Source: DASXQK01 sp963757155
GTDB lineage: Bacteria; Pseudomonadota; Alphaproteobacteria; Dongiales; Dongiaceae
DNA length: 64,000 nucleotides
Reading direction: 5' to 3'
Assembly (NCBI GenBank): GCA_963757155.1
Contig: CAVWQS010000018.1
Location: 98,184 to 162,183, forward strand
A program made the position numbers and the translations under genes. The notes beneath the pieces are model-generated. The model made no database searches. It saw only the letters and a program-made list of their open reading frames with translations, and was not told where the DNA came from. Below are positions 8,449 through 16,453 of this stretch, in pieces (positions within the stretch are counted from its first letter, which is position 1; each line of letters begins with the position of its first letter).

Positions 8449-10435
8449 ATGGACGCTTTGCACCCCCACGACGTTCCCCACCGCGACCTCGCCAACGCCA
8501 TCCGCGCCCTCGCCATGGATGCCGTGGAGAAGGCCAATTCCGGCCATCCCGGCATGCCCATGGGCATGGCCGATGTGGCCACGGTGCTGTTCGGCCAGTT
8601 CCTGAAGTTCGATCCGGCCCATCCCGACTGGCCGGACCGCGACCGTTTCGTGCTCTCCGCCGGCCATGGCTCGATGCTGCTCTATGCCCTCCTCTATCTC
8701 ACCGGCTATCCCGAGATGACGATCGAGGAGCTGAAGCGCTTCCGCCAGCTCGGCAGCCGGACCGCCGGCCATCCCGAATTCGGCCATGCGCCGGGGATCG
8801 AGACGACGACGGGGCCGCTGGGCCAGGGCCTCGGCAATTCCGTCGGCATGGCCTTGGCCGAGCGCATGCTGGCGGCGCATTTCGATGGCCTCGTCGATCA
8901 CCGCACCTATGTCATCGCCGGCGACGGCTGCCTGATGGAGGGGATCAGCCATGAAGCGGCCTCGCTTGCGGGGCATCTCAGGCTCAACCGGCTGATCGTC
9001 CTCTATGACGACAATTCGATCTCCATCGACGGCCCGACCTCGCTCGCCGTCGACGACGATGCGGTCGCCCGCTTCGAGGCGCTGGGCTGGGCAGCCGAGC
9101 GGATCGACGGCCATGATCCCCAGGCCATCGCCGCCGCCCTCACCCGGGCGCAGAGCGCCGATCGTCCCAGCCTGATCGCCTGCAAGACCATCATCGGCTA
9201 TGGGGCGCCGACCAAGGCCGGCACCGCGGCGACCCATGGCTCGGCCCTGGGCAAGGAAGAGGTTGCCGGCGCGCGCCAGAAACTGGGTTGGCATGCCGAG
9301 CCCTTCGATATTCCGCAGCCGATCCTGACGGCCTGGCGCGGCTTCGGCCAACGCGGGGCCGCCCTCCATGACGAATGGGTCCGCCGCCACGCTGGCGACC
9401 CCGCGCATGAGGAATTCGACCGCCGCATCCAGGGCATTCTGCCCGAAGGCTTCGAGGCCGCCGTCGCGCGGCTGAAGCGCGGCTTCGTCGCCGAGGCGCC
9501 GAAGCTGGCCACCCGCCAATCCTCGCAGAACGTGCTGGAGGGGCTGGTGTCGGTGCTGCCCGAGCTGGTCGGCGGCTCGGCCGATCTCACCGGCTCGAAC
9601 AATACCAAGACCAAGGAGATGACGGCGGTGCGCCCGCCCGATTATGCCGGCCGCTATATCTATTATGGCGTGCGCGAGCATGGCATGGCCTCGGCGATGA
9701 ACGGCATCGCGCTGCATCGCGGCTTCATCCCCTATGGCGGGACCTTCCTCGTCTTCACCGATTATTGCCGGCCGGCGATCCGCCTCGCCGCCTTGATGGG
9801 CCAGCGGGTCATCTATGTGATGACCCATGATTCCATCGGCCTGGGCGAGGATGGGCCGACCCATCAGCCCGTCGAGCATCTGGCGGCGCTGCGCGCCATC
9901 CCCAATCTCCTGGTCTTCCGGCCGGCCGATACGGTCGAGACCCTGGAATGCTGGGCGCTCGCCGTCGCCGAGCGTCATCGCCCCTCGGTCCTCGCCCTGA
10001 CCCGCCAGGCCCTGCCGGCGGTGCGCCTCAAATACGGCAAGGAGAATCTCTCGGCCCTCGGCGGCTATATCCTGGCCCGGGCGGAAGGCCGCCGCCAGGC
10101 GACGATCCTCGCCACCGGGTCCGAGATCCAGGTCGCGCATGGCGGCCCGCGAGCTGCTGCAGAAGGAAGGCATCGGCACGGCGGTCGTGTCGCTGCCCTG
10201 CTGGGAGCTGTTCGACGCCCAGCCCGAGGCCTATCGCCGCCGGGTCCTGGGTCGCAGCCGCGGCCGCGTCGCGGTGGAAGCCGCCTCGGCCTTCGGCTGG
10301 GAGCGCTATGTCGGCTCGGCCGACGCCGTCGTCGGCATGACGGGCTTCGGCGCCTCGGCCCCGGCCGGCGACCTGTACAAGCATTTCGGCATCACCGCCG
10401 AAGCCGTGGCCGCCGCGGCCAAGGCGCGTCTCTAA
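8449..10435 (+). CDS. tkt: Transketolase (one-base frameshift)
   Basis: This is a thiamin-diphosphate enzyme of the pentose phosphate pathway and, where present, the Calvin cycle. Key segments are EKANSGHPGMPMGMAD, GPLGQGLGNSVGMA, the cofactor motif GDGCLMEGISHEA...YDDNSIS, and YGVREHGM with EDGPTHQPVEHL. As given, the frame runs into the GAPDH gene. Removing one base near 10133 (GCGCATGG) switches to the frame MAARELLQKEGIGTAVVSLP and ends at TAA 10435, giving 661 residues, the usual length. ATG 8449 (MDALHPHD) is chosen over upstream in-frame codons. The 243 bp before it hold no other gene. Confidence 0.93.
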
Positions 10436-10452
10436 AGGGAGCAACGAGGGAT

Positions 10453-11469
10453 ATGCCTATTCGGGTTTCGATCAACGGATTCGGGCGCATCGGCCGGCTG
10501 GTGCTGCGCGCCATATTGGAAAGCCGCCGCGACGACATCGAGGTCGTCGCCATCAACGATCTGGGCCCGGTGGAGACCAACGCCCATCTGCTGCGCTACG
10601 ACTCCGTCCATGGCACCTTCCCGGGCGAGGTCAAGACCCGTGAGGGCGGCATGGATGCCGGGCGCGGCTGGATGACGGTGACCGCCGAGCGCGATCCGGC
10701 CAAGCTGCCCTGGGGCAAGCTCAATGTCGATGTGGCGCTGGAATGCACCGGCCTCTTCACCGATCGCGAGAAGGCCAAGGCCCATCTGACCGCCGGCGCC
10801 AAGCGGGTGCTGATCTCAGCACCTGGCACCAATGCCGATCTGACGGTGGTCTATGGCGTCAATCACGACAAGCTGGAGAAGAGCCACACCATCGTCTCCA
10901 ACGCCTCCTGCACGACCAATTGCCTGGTGCCGGTCGCCGCGGTGCTGCACAAGGCCGTCGGGATCGAGCACGGCTTCATGACCACCATCCACAGCTATAC
11001 CGGCGATCAGCCGGTGCTCGATACCCTGCACAAGGATCTTTATCGCGGCCGCGCCGCGGCGCTGTCGATGATCCCCACCACCACGGGGGCGGCGAAGGCC
11101 GTCGGCCTCGTCCTGCCGGAGCTCGCCGGCAAGCTCGACGGCTCGTCGATCCGGGTGCCGACGCCCAATGTCTCGCTGGTCGATTTCAAATTCGTCGCGA
11201 AGAAAGCGACCTCGGTGGCGGCGATCAACAAGGCGATCCTCGATGCGGTCAACGCCGACAACAGCCCGCTGCGCGGCATTCTCGCCGTCAACGACCAGCC
11301 GCTGGTCTCCAGCGATTTCAACCATAATCCCGCCAGCTCCACCTTCGATCTGAAGCAGACCCAGGTGATCGACGGCAATTTCGTGCGAGTGCTCTCCTGG
11401 TACGACAATGAATGGGGCTTCTCCAACCGCATGAGCGACACGGCGGTCGCCCTCGGCAAGCTGGGATGA
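10453..11469 (+). CDS. gap: Type I glyceraldehyde-3-phosphate dehydrogenase
   Basis: This phosphorylating GAPDH of glycolysis has 338 residues. The Rossmann motif NGFGRIGRLVLR is at 8-19, and the catalytic C153 lies in ASCTTNC. N35-D36 after the second strand suggests NAD preference, and the C-terminus WYDNEWGFSNRM is standard. It starts 17 bp after the transketolase stop, so the two form an operon. The seeming in-frame fusion with transketolase results from the indel in tkt. Confidence 0.97.
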   Translation: MPIRVSINGFGRIGRLVLRAILESRRDDIEVVAINDLGPVETNAHLLRYDSVHGTFPGEVKTREGGMDAGRGWMTVTAERDPAKLPWGKLNVDVALECTGLFTDREKAKAHLTAGAKRVLISAPGTNADLTVVYGVNHDKLEKSHTIVSNASCTTNCLVPVAAVLHKAVGIEHGFMTTIHSYTGDQPVLDTLHKDLYRGRAAALSMIPTTTGAAKAVGLVLPELAGKLDGSSIRVPTPNVSLVDFKFVAKKATSVAAINKAILDAVNADNSPLRGILAVNDQPLVSSDFNHNPASSTFDLKQTQVIDGNFVRVLSWYDNEWGFSNRMSDTAVALGKLG

Positions 11470-11480
11470 AACGGGGGACG

Positions 11481-11885
11481 ATGGCGAAAGCCGTCGTCGT
11501 CCACGATCTGGGCCAGGCGGAAGCGGCGCTTGCCGCCGCCGCCGCCCTGAAACAGCCCATCGCGATCTGGAGCGCCCCTGACGCAGCAGATCGCGCCGGC
11601 GTCGGCTGGTTCGCCGCAGTGGCGCGCCAGGCGCGGGCGGCGGAGCCCAAAGCAAAGGCGGCCTTCGTCCTCGATTGCGCCGACCGCGCCGATCTCGTGC
11701 AGGACGCCTTCCGCGAAGGCCTGGCCGAGGCCTGCTTCACCGGCCGGCCCGCGGTGGCGGCGCGCCTCGCCGACATCGCGCGCAAATCCAAGGCGCGGCT
11801 GCATCTGAAGCGCCCCCGCGCCCTGGATCTCGCCAAGCCCAGGGATATCGCGGCGGCGCTGGTGGCACTTCTGGGCGGCAATTGA
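11481..11885 (+). CDS. Hypothetical protein between gap and fbaB
   Basis: This 134-residue protein starts at ATG 11481, 11 bp after gap. It is Ala-rich and predicted alternating strand and helix (MAKAVVVHDLGQAEAALAAA, KQPIAIWSAP, AAFVLDCADRADLVQDAF, RKSKARLHLKRPRALDLA). No catalytic motif or membrane segment is visible, and I do not recognise the family. It occupies the place where pgk often lies in related operons but is far too short to be a phosphoglycerate kinase (about 400 residues). Spacing indicates co-transcription with the glycolytic genes. Confidence 0.75.
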   Translation: MAKAVVVHDLGQAEAALAAAAALKQPIAIWSAPDAADRAGVGWFAAVARQARAAEPKAKAAFVLDCADRADLVQDAFREGLAEACFTGRPAVAARLADIARKSKARLHLKRPRALDLAKPRDIAAALVALLGGN

Positions 11886-11961
11886 AAATGCCCGCCGCCT
11901 CGGCTATTCAAAGCGGCCCCTTTCCGCCGTCCCCCCATCGTCCATCAAGGGAACCAGCGCC

Positions 11962-12879
11962 ATGAAGATGACCCCGCGGGTCCGCAAGATCCTGTCCTAT
12001 TACGAGAGCGACAATCCGGGCACCAAGGCCAATCTGGCCCGCATCCTGATGCAGGGGCGGCTCGGCGGCTCCGGGCGGCTGGTGATCCTGCCGGTGGATC
12101 AGGGTTTCGAGCATGGCCCGGCGCGCAGCTTCGCCCCCAACCCCGCCGCCTATGATCCCCATTACCACTTCCAGCTCGCCCTCGATGCCGGGCTTTCGGC
12201 CTATGCCTCGGTGCTCGGCATGATCGAGGCCGGCGCGGACACCTACGCCGGGCAGATCCCGCTGATCCTGAAGCTCAACAGCTCCAACAGCCTGGCGACG
12301 GAGAAAGACCAGGCGATCACCGGCTCGGTGCAGGACGCGCTGCGGCTGGGCTGCTCGGCGATCGGCTTCACCATCTATCCCAGCGCCGATGCGGCCTTCG
12401 ACCAGATGGAGGAGATCCGCGACCTCGCCGAGGAGGCCAAGGATTGCGGCCTCGCCGTCGTGATCTGGTCCTATCCGCGCGGCAGCATCTCGAAAGAGGG
12501 CGAGACCGCCATCGACATCACCGCCTATGCCGCTCATATGGCGGCCCTGCTGGGCGCCCATATCATCAAGGTGAAGCCGCCGACGGCCCATCTCGAGCAG
12601 GCCGAGGCGAAGAAGGTCTATGAGAAGGAAAAGATCGAGATCGGCACGCTGGCCCAGCGGGTCGCCCATGTCGTGCAGTCGAGCTTCGCCGGCCGGCGCA
12701 TCGTCGTCTTCTCCGGCGGTGCGGCCAAGGATCTCAATGGCATCTATGACGAGGCCCGCGCCATCCGCGACGGCGGCGGCAATGGCTCGATCATCGGCCG
12801 CAACACCTTCCAGCGGCCCCGTGCCGAGGCGCTCGCCATGCTGGACGAGATCATCAAGATCTATCAGGACAAGGCCTAG
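11962..12879 (+). CDS. fbaB: Class I fructose-bisphosphate aldolase (DhnA/FbaB type)
   Basis: This 305-residue metal-independent aldolase of the archaeal-type class I family cleaves fructose-1,6-bisphosphate through a Schiff base. The active-site lysine is K203 or K205 in HIIKVKPPTAH. Other conserved pieces are VILPVDQGFEHGP, SAIGFTIYPS, VIWSYPRGS and the phosphate-binding end VVFSGGAAKD...GGNGSIIGRNTFQR. It lies downstream of gap in the same direction. Confidence 0.95.
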   Translation: MKMTPRVRKILSYYESDNPGTKANLARILMQGRLGGSGRLVILPVDQGFEHGPARSFAPNPAAYDPHYHFQLALDAGLSAYASVLGMIEAGADTYAGQIPLILKLNSSNSLATEKDQAITGSVQDALRLGCSAIGFTIYPSADAAFDQMEEIRDLAEEAKDCGLAVVIWSYPRGSISKEGETAIDITAYAAHMAALLGAHIIKVKPPTAHLEQAEAKKVYEKEKIEIGTLAQRVAHVVQSSFAGRRIVVFSGGAAKDLNGIYDEARAIRDGGGNGSIIGRNTFQRPRAEALAMLDEIIKIYQDKA

Positions 12880-12893
12880 AGGTCCGTCGAGCC

Positions 12894-13454
12894 ATGGCCG
12901 AGCCGGCGCGCTGCCAGCTCTATCTGGCAGCACCGGCTGTCCTTCCCGCCGGTTTCGCCGCCACCCTCGCCGCGGTGCTCGATGCGGTCGAGGTCGCTTG
13001 CCTCCGCCTGCCGGCCGCAACTGACATCGGGGAATTGGTCCGCCTGGCCCAGAAGCGCGGCACCGCCGTCGTCATCGCCGGCGATATCGAGCGCGCGGCC
13101 CGGCTCGGCGCCGACGGCGTGCATCTGCCCGATCTCACGACCTATGGCGCCGCCCGATCCCGCCTCGGCGCCGACGCCATTCTGGGAGTCGCCTGCGGGG
13201 ACTCCCGTCATCTGGCCATGGAGGCCGGGGAAGAAGGCGCCGACTACGTCTCTCTGGCTGCCGACCTCGAGCTCGTGCGCTGGTGGGCCGAGATCATGGT
13301 GGTGCCTGTCGTGGTCGAGCTCGGCGAAAGCCTGGACCAGGCGGCGGACTTCGTCGCTGCCGGCGCCGATTTCATTGCCCTCGGCGAGGCCCTGTGGCGC
13401 GATCCCGTCGGCGCGGTCGAGACGGCAAGGCGGGCCTCTGCTCTCCTGGGTTGA
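12894..13454 (+). CDS. Thiamine-phosphate synthase family protein (ThiE-like)
   Basis: This 186-residue TIM-barrel protein resembles thiamine-phosphate synthases and TenI: CQLYLAAPAVLP at the N-terminus, RGTAVVIAGDIERAARLGADGVHLPD (compare LINDRxxLAxxxGADGVHLGQ) and AAGADFIALGEALWRDP. The canonical ThiE residues are partly altered, so catalysis of thiamin phosphate formation is uncertain and a TenI-like role is possible. It follows fbaB by 14 bp and is probably co-transcribed with it. Confidence 0.75.
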   Translation: MAEPARCQLYLAAPAVLPAGFAATLAAVLDAVEVACLRLPAATDIGELVRLAQKRGTAVVIAGDIERAARLGADGVHLPDLTTYGAARSRLGADAILGVACGDSRHLAMEAGEEGADYVSLAADLELVRWWAEIMVVPVVVELGESLDQAADFVAAGADFIALGEALWRDPVGAVETARRASALLG

Positions 13455-13481
13455 GCGGAACCTCGCGGGCCTATCCCCTTC

Positions 13482-13560
13482 CGTCATTCCCGCGAAAGCG
13501 GGAATCCAGAGCGACAAGCGAGCTGTGGGGCCCTGGATTCCCGCTTTCGCGGGAATGACG
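13482..13560. repeat. 28-bp perfect inverted repeat (alphaproteobacterial intergenic repeat)
   Basis: Two 28-base arms (13482-13509 and 13533-13560) are exact reverse complements with a 23-base spacer. Each arm itself contains the palindromic core CCCGCGAAAGCGGG. Related copies are at 27571-27899 (interrupted by an insertion) and 42835-42862 (one arm). It lies between the ThiE-like gene and efp and may act as a transcription terminator or REP-like element. Confidence 0.9.
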
Positions 13561-13610
13561 AGAAGATAGAGACGTCGTCCCGGTCGGATATCTCTGCGCG
13601 GCCCCTGCGG

Positions 13611-13639
13611 TTGCGTGGCCCTGCCCAAGCTGTTAGGTT
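13611..13639 (+). promoter_or_regulatory. Candidate sigma-70 promoter of efp
   Basis: TTGCGT (13611-13616) and TAGGTT (13634-13639) are separated by 17 bases and lie 28 bp before the efp start codon. The -10 match is weak, so this is a tentative call. Confidence 0.4.
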
Positions 13640-13666
13640 CCGCGCCGCTTTTCGAGAGACCCAGTC

Positions 13667-14233
13667 ATGAAGATCAACGGCAACGAACTCCGCACCGGAA
13701 ACATCGTCGAGTATCAGGGCCGCCTGATGCGCGCGGCAAAGGTGCATATCGTCCAGATGGGCAATTGGCGCTCCTTCCTGCAGGTCGAGCTCCGTGACAT
13801 CCGCGACGGCACCAAGCTGAACGAGCGCATCCGCCCCGCCGATACGATCGAGCGCGTGCAGCTCGACGAGAAGCAGTATCAGTTCCTCTACAAGGAAGGT
13901 GACCAGTACACCTTCATGGACAACGAGACCTACGACCAGATCAGCGTCGAGGAGGATCTCATCGGCGAGCCCGCGGTCTTCCTGCAGGAGGGGATGCAGG
14001 TCTCGGTCCAGAGCTATGAGGAAAAGCCCATCAGCGTCACTATCCCCGGCACCGTCACCATGCGCATCGAAGAAGCCGATCCGGTGACCAAGGGCCAGAC
14101 GGCGTCCTCCTCCTACAAGCCGGCCAGGCTCGAGAACGGCGTGCGCGTCATGGTGCCGCCCCATGTCGAGAGCGGCACGCGCATCGTGGTCAATACCACC
14201 GACAACAGCTACGTCGAACGCGCGAAGGACTGA
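13667..14233 (+). CDS. efp: Elongation factor P with an atypical modification loop
   Basis: EF-P rescues ribosomes stalled at polyproline. The 188-residue protein has the three-domain EF-P layout: N-terminal KOW-like domain, central OB domain (YQFLYKEGDQYTFMDNETYDQ) and C-terminal domain (TASSSYKPARLENGVRVMVPPHVESGTRIVVNT, with the family TA..SSYKPA...VPxF pattern). The loop that normally reads PGKG, carrying the modified lysine, here reads QMGNWRSF (residues 30-37), so asparagine N33 aligns with E. coli K34. The nucleotide sequence gives this in an intact frame. No epmA, earP or other EF-P modification gene is in the window. Confidence 0.9.
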   Translation: MKINGNELRTGNIVEYQGRLMRAAKVHIVQMGNWRSFLQVELRDIRDGTKLNERIRPADTIERVQLDEKQYQFLYKEGDQYTFMDNETYDQISVEEDLIGEPAVFLQEGMQVSVQSYEEKPISVTIPGTVTMRIEEADPVTKGQTASSSYKPARLENGVRVMVPPHVESGTRIVVNTTDNSYVERAKD

Positions 14234-14246
14234 GACCCGCAAGCCC

Positions 14247-15041
14247 ATGGCGACCCGCTCCGCACTCATCAATGTGATGACCCGGGCCGCCGACAAGGCG
14301 GCGCGAGGGCTGCGCCGCGATTTCGGCGAGGTCGAGCAGCTTCAGGTCTCGGTCAAGGGGCCGGGCAATTTCGTCTCCACCGCCGACCACAAGGCCGAGA
14401 AGGTCCTGCGCCAGGAGTTGCAGCACGGCCGGCCGGACTACAGCTTCCTGATGGAGGAGAGCGGCGCCATCGCCGGCAGCGATACCGAGCATCGCTGGAT
14501 CGTCGATCCGCTGGACGGGACGACGAACTTCCTGCATGGGCTGCCGCATTTCTGCATCTCCATCGCGCTGGAGCGTGCCGGCGAGATCGTCGCGGGCGTC
14601 GTCTTCGACCCGATCCTGGACGAGCTCTTCTGGGCCGAGAAGGGTGTGGGCGCCTATCTCAACGACCGCCGCATCCGTGTCTCCTCCCGCCGCCAGCTCA
14701 GCCAGTCCCTGATCGCCACCGGCACGCCCTATGGGCAAGGCGCGCAGCGCAAGCGCTATCTCGCCCAGCTCGGCCAGGTCATGGAGAACGTGGCCGATGT
14801 CCGGCGCATGGGCGCCGCGGCCCTCGATCTCGCCTATGTCGCCGCCGGGCGGTTCGACGCCTATTGGGAATACGGGCTCAGCAGCTGGGATTTCGCCGCC
14901 GGCATGCTGCTGGTGCGCGAGGCGGGCGGCTATGTGAGCGATCCCGAGAACGGCGGCGACCCGCTTGCCAGCGGCAATGTCCTGGCCGCCAACGACCACC
15001 TGCATTCCTCCCTGCAGTCGATGCTGGCGCAGGCCTCGTGA
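14247..15041 (+). CDS. suhB: Inositol monophosphatase family protein (SuhB-like)
   Basis: This is a Mg-dependent phosphatase of the IMPase/SuhB family, 264 residues. The metal-binding motifs are EES (around 70-72), WIVDPLDGTTNF (D87, D90) and the C-terminal WDFAAGMLLVREAGG. It starts at ATG 14247, 13 bp after the efp stop, and efp-suhB adjacency is frequent in alphaproteobacteria. Substrate could be inositol phosphate or another sugar phosphate, and a moonlighting RNA-polymerase role as in E. coli SuhB is possible. Confidence 0.92.
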   Translation: MATRSALINVMTRAADKAARGLRRDFGEVEQLQVSVKGPGNFVSTADHKAEKVLRQELQHGRPDYSFLMEESGAIAGSDTEHRWIVDPLDGTTNFLHGLPHFCISIALERAGEIVAGVVFDPILDELFWAEKGVGAYLNDRRIRVSSRRQLSQSLIATGTPYGQGAQRKRYLAQLGQVMENVADVRRMGAAALDLAYVAAGRFDAYWEYGLSSWDFAAGMLLVREAGGYVSDPENGGDPLASGNVLAANDHLHSSLQSMLAQAS

Positions 15042-15046
15042 AGGCG

Positions 15047-15076
15047 TTTACGCCGCTTTTCGGGCTAGGCTATACT
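15047..15076 (+). promoter_or_regulatory. Candidate promoter of the envelope motor operon
   Basis: TTTACG (15047-15052) and TATACT (15071-15076) are 18 bases apart in the short gap after suhB, about 50 bp before the start at 15129. A Shine-Dalgarno-like AGGGAGAA lies at 15118-15125. The -10 element is good and the -35 element only fair. Confidence 0.45.
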
Positions 15077-15128
15077 TCGCGGCCCTATTGTAGAGCCGAA
15101 TCAGCAGGATAATTCACAGGGAGAACCG

Positions 15129-16422
15129 ATGGGCACCGAGCTCCGCCGCCGCCGCCGTCTATCGGACCTGCTCAGTCTGGCCAGCTTTGCCTGTCTCGGG
15201 CTTGCCGGCTGGGCCTGGCCGACGGCGAGCGCCCATGCCCAGCAGGTGACGAGCCCCAATGGCTCGGTGACCATCGATTACGGGGTGCTGAACGGCCTCG
15301 GCGGCCAGGGCCAAGCCCCCGCCTATGGCCAAACTTATGCCCAGGCTCCTTATCCCGCCTATGTCCCCTCGCCTTACCAGTCGCCCTATACCCAATCGCC
15401 CTATGCGCCGCCGCTCTCGCCCTATGGCCAGCCCGCCTATCCCTACCCCTATGGCCAGCCGGCCTATGGCTATCCGGCGGGTCAGGTGCTCTATCCGCCG
15501 CCGCAATACCCGTGAGCAGCCTGCTGGTGCCGGCACCCATGGGCTCCACGCCCTATGTGCCGCGGGTGGCCGCGGTGCAGCCGACCCAGCCCATGACGCC
15601 GCCGGCCACCACGGCGCCGGCCGAACCACGGCGGCAGCGCCGGCCGCCCCGGCGCCCGCTTCGACGGCCGCGGCGCCGACGGTACCGGCCGCCCCAAGCA
15701 CGACCGCCAGCGCTGCCACGGATACCAATCCGCCGCCCCCGCCGCCGCCCTCGGCCGTGCCGGGCGCTTCGACAATCACGGCCCCGCCGCCGCCCCCTGC
15801 CTCGACGACGACGACCGCGACCGCGGAGCCACCCAGCGCGCCGTCGACCGATACCACCGCGCCGTCGACCTCGACCGACAATTCCGCTGCCGGCAGCACC
15901 GCTTCGGTCGCGCCGCCGGCCCCGCCGCCCGCCGAGGGCAGCAGCGGCACGGCGACCACCGGGTCGGGCGGCATCGCACCGCCCTCCGCCGCCGCCACCG
16001 ACGCCAGCGGCGGGATCGCGGCGCCGAGCGCACCGGCGGCCAGCGGCACGACCGGGACTGCGGGCACCGCGAACACCCAGACCGCCGCCATCCCGCCGGC
16101 CGCCCCGGTGGAAGGCCAGTTCCAGATCGACTTCCCCGCGGATTCCGCCGACATCCCCGACAAGGCGAAGGCGGAGCTCGATGCCTTGGCGCAGAAGATG
16201 AGCGCCGACGACAACATGCGCCTGCAGCTCCTGGCCTATGCCAGCGGCACGGCCGACGAGGCGAGCCGGGCGCGCCGCATGTCGCTCTCCCGGGCGCTGG
16301 CAGTGCGTTCCTATCTGATCAAGGCGGGGGTGCGCAGCACGCGCATGGATGTGCGCGCCCTCGGCAACAACGTCCAAGGCAGCCCGGCGGACCGCGTGGA
16401 CATCATCCCGAAGACGACATGA
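15129..16422 (+). CDS. Secreted Pro/Tyr-rich OmpA-family protein (two frameshifts)
   Basis: A basic N-terminus and signal peptide (about 1-37, ending SAHAQ) is followed by a Tyr/Pro-rich stretch (PYPAYVPSPYQSPYTQSPY), a long Pro/Ala/Thr linker and a C-terminal OmpA-like domain (FQIDFPADSADIPDKAKAEL, ADEASRARRMSLSRALAVRSYL, VRALGNN, ADRVDIIPK) that should bind peptidoglycan. Two apparent missing bases, near 15512-15516 (CCC run) and near 15620, split it into three frames. Adding one base at each gives 431 residues. It is the first gene of a tightly spaced operon with a MotA-like and a MotB-like gene. Two independent genes remain possible if the breaks are real. Confidence 0.75.
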
Positions 16423-16453
16423 GCCTAGGCCTGCGCGGCGCACAAGGCGCGGC

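Noticed and set aside
8257..10179. 640-codon open frame antisense to transketolase, and similar long frames opposite ppdK, glyS and the 24.4-27.2 kb gene
   Set aside because: They are exact shadows of highly conserved genes in GC-rich DNA, with low-complexity Arg/Gly/Ala/His-rich products and no family similarity.
8341..11469. Transketolase-GAPDH fusion enzyme
   Set aside because: The transketolase C-terminus continues in another frame to a stop at 10435, and GAPDH has its own start at 10453.
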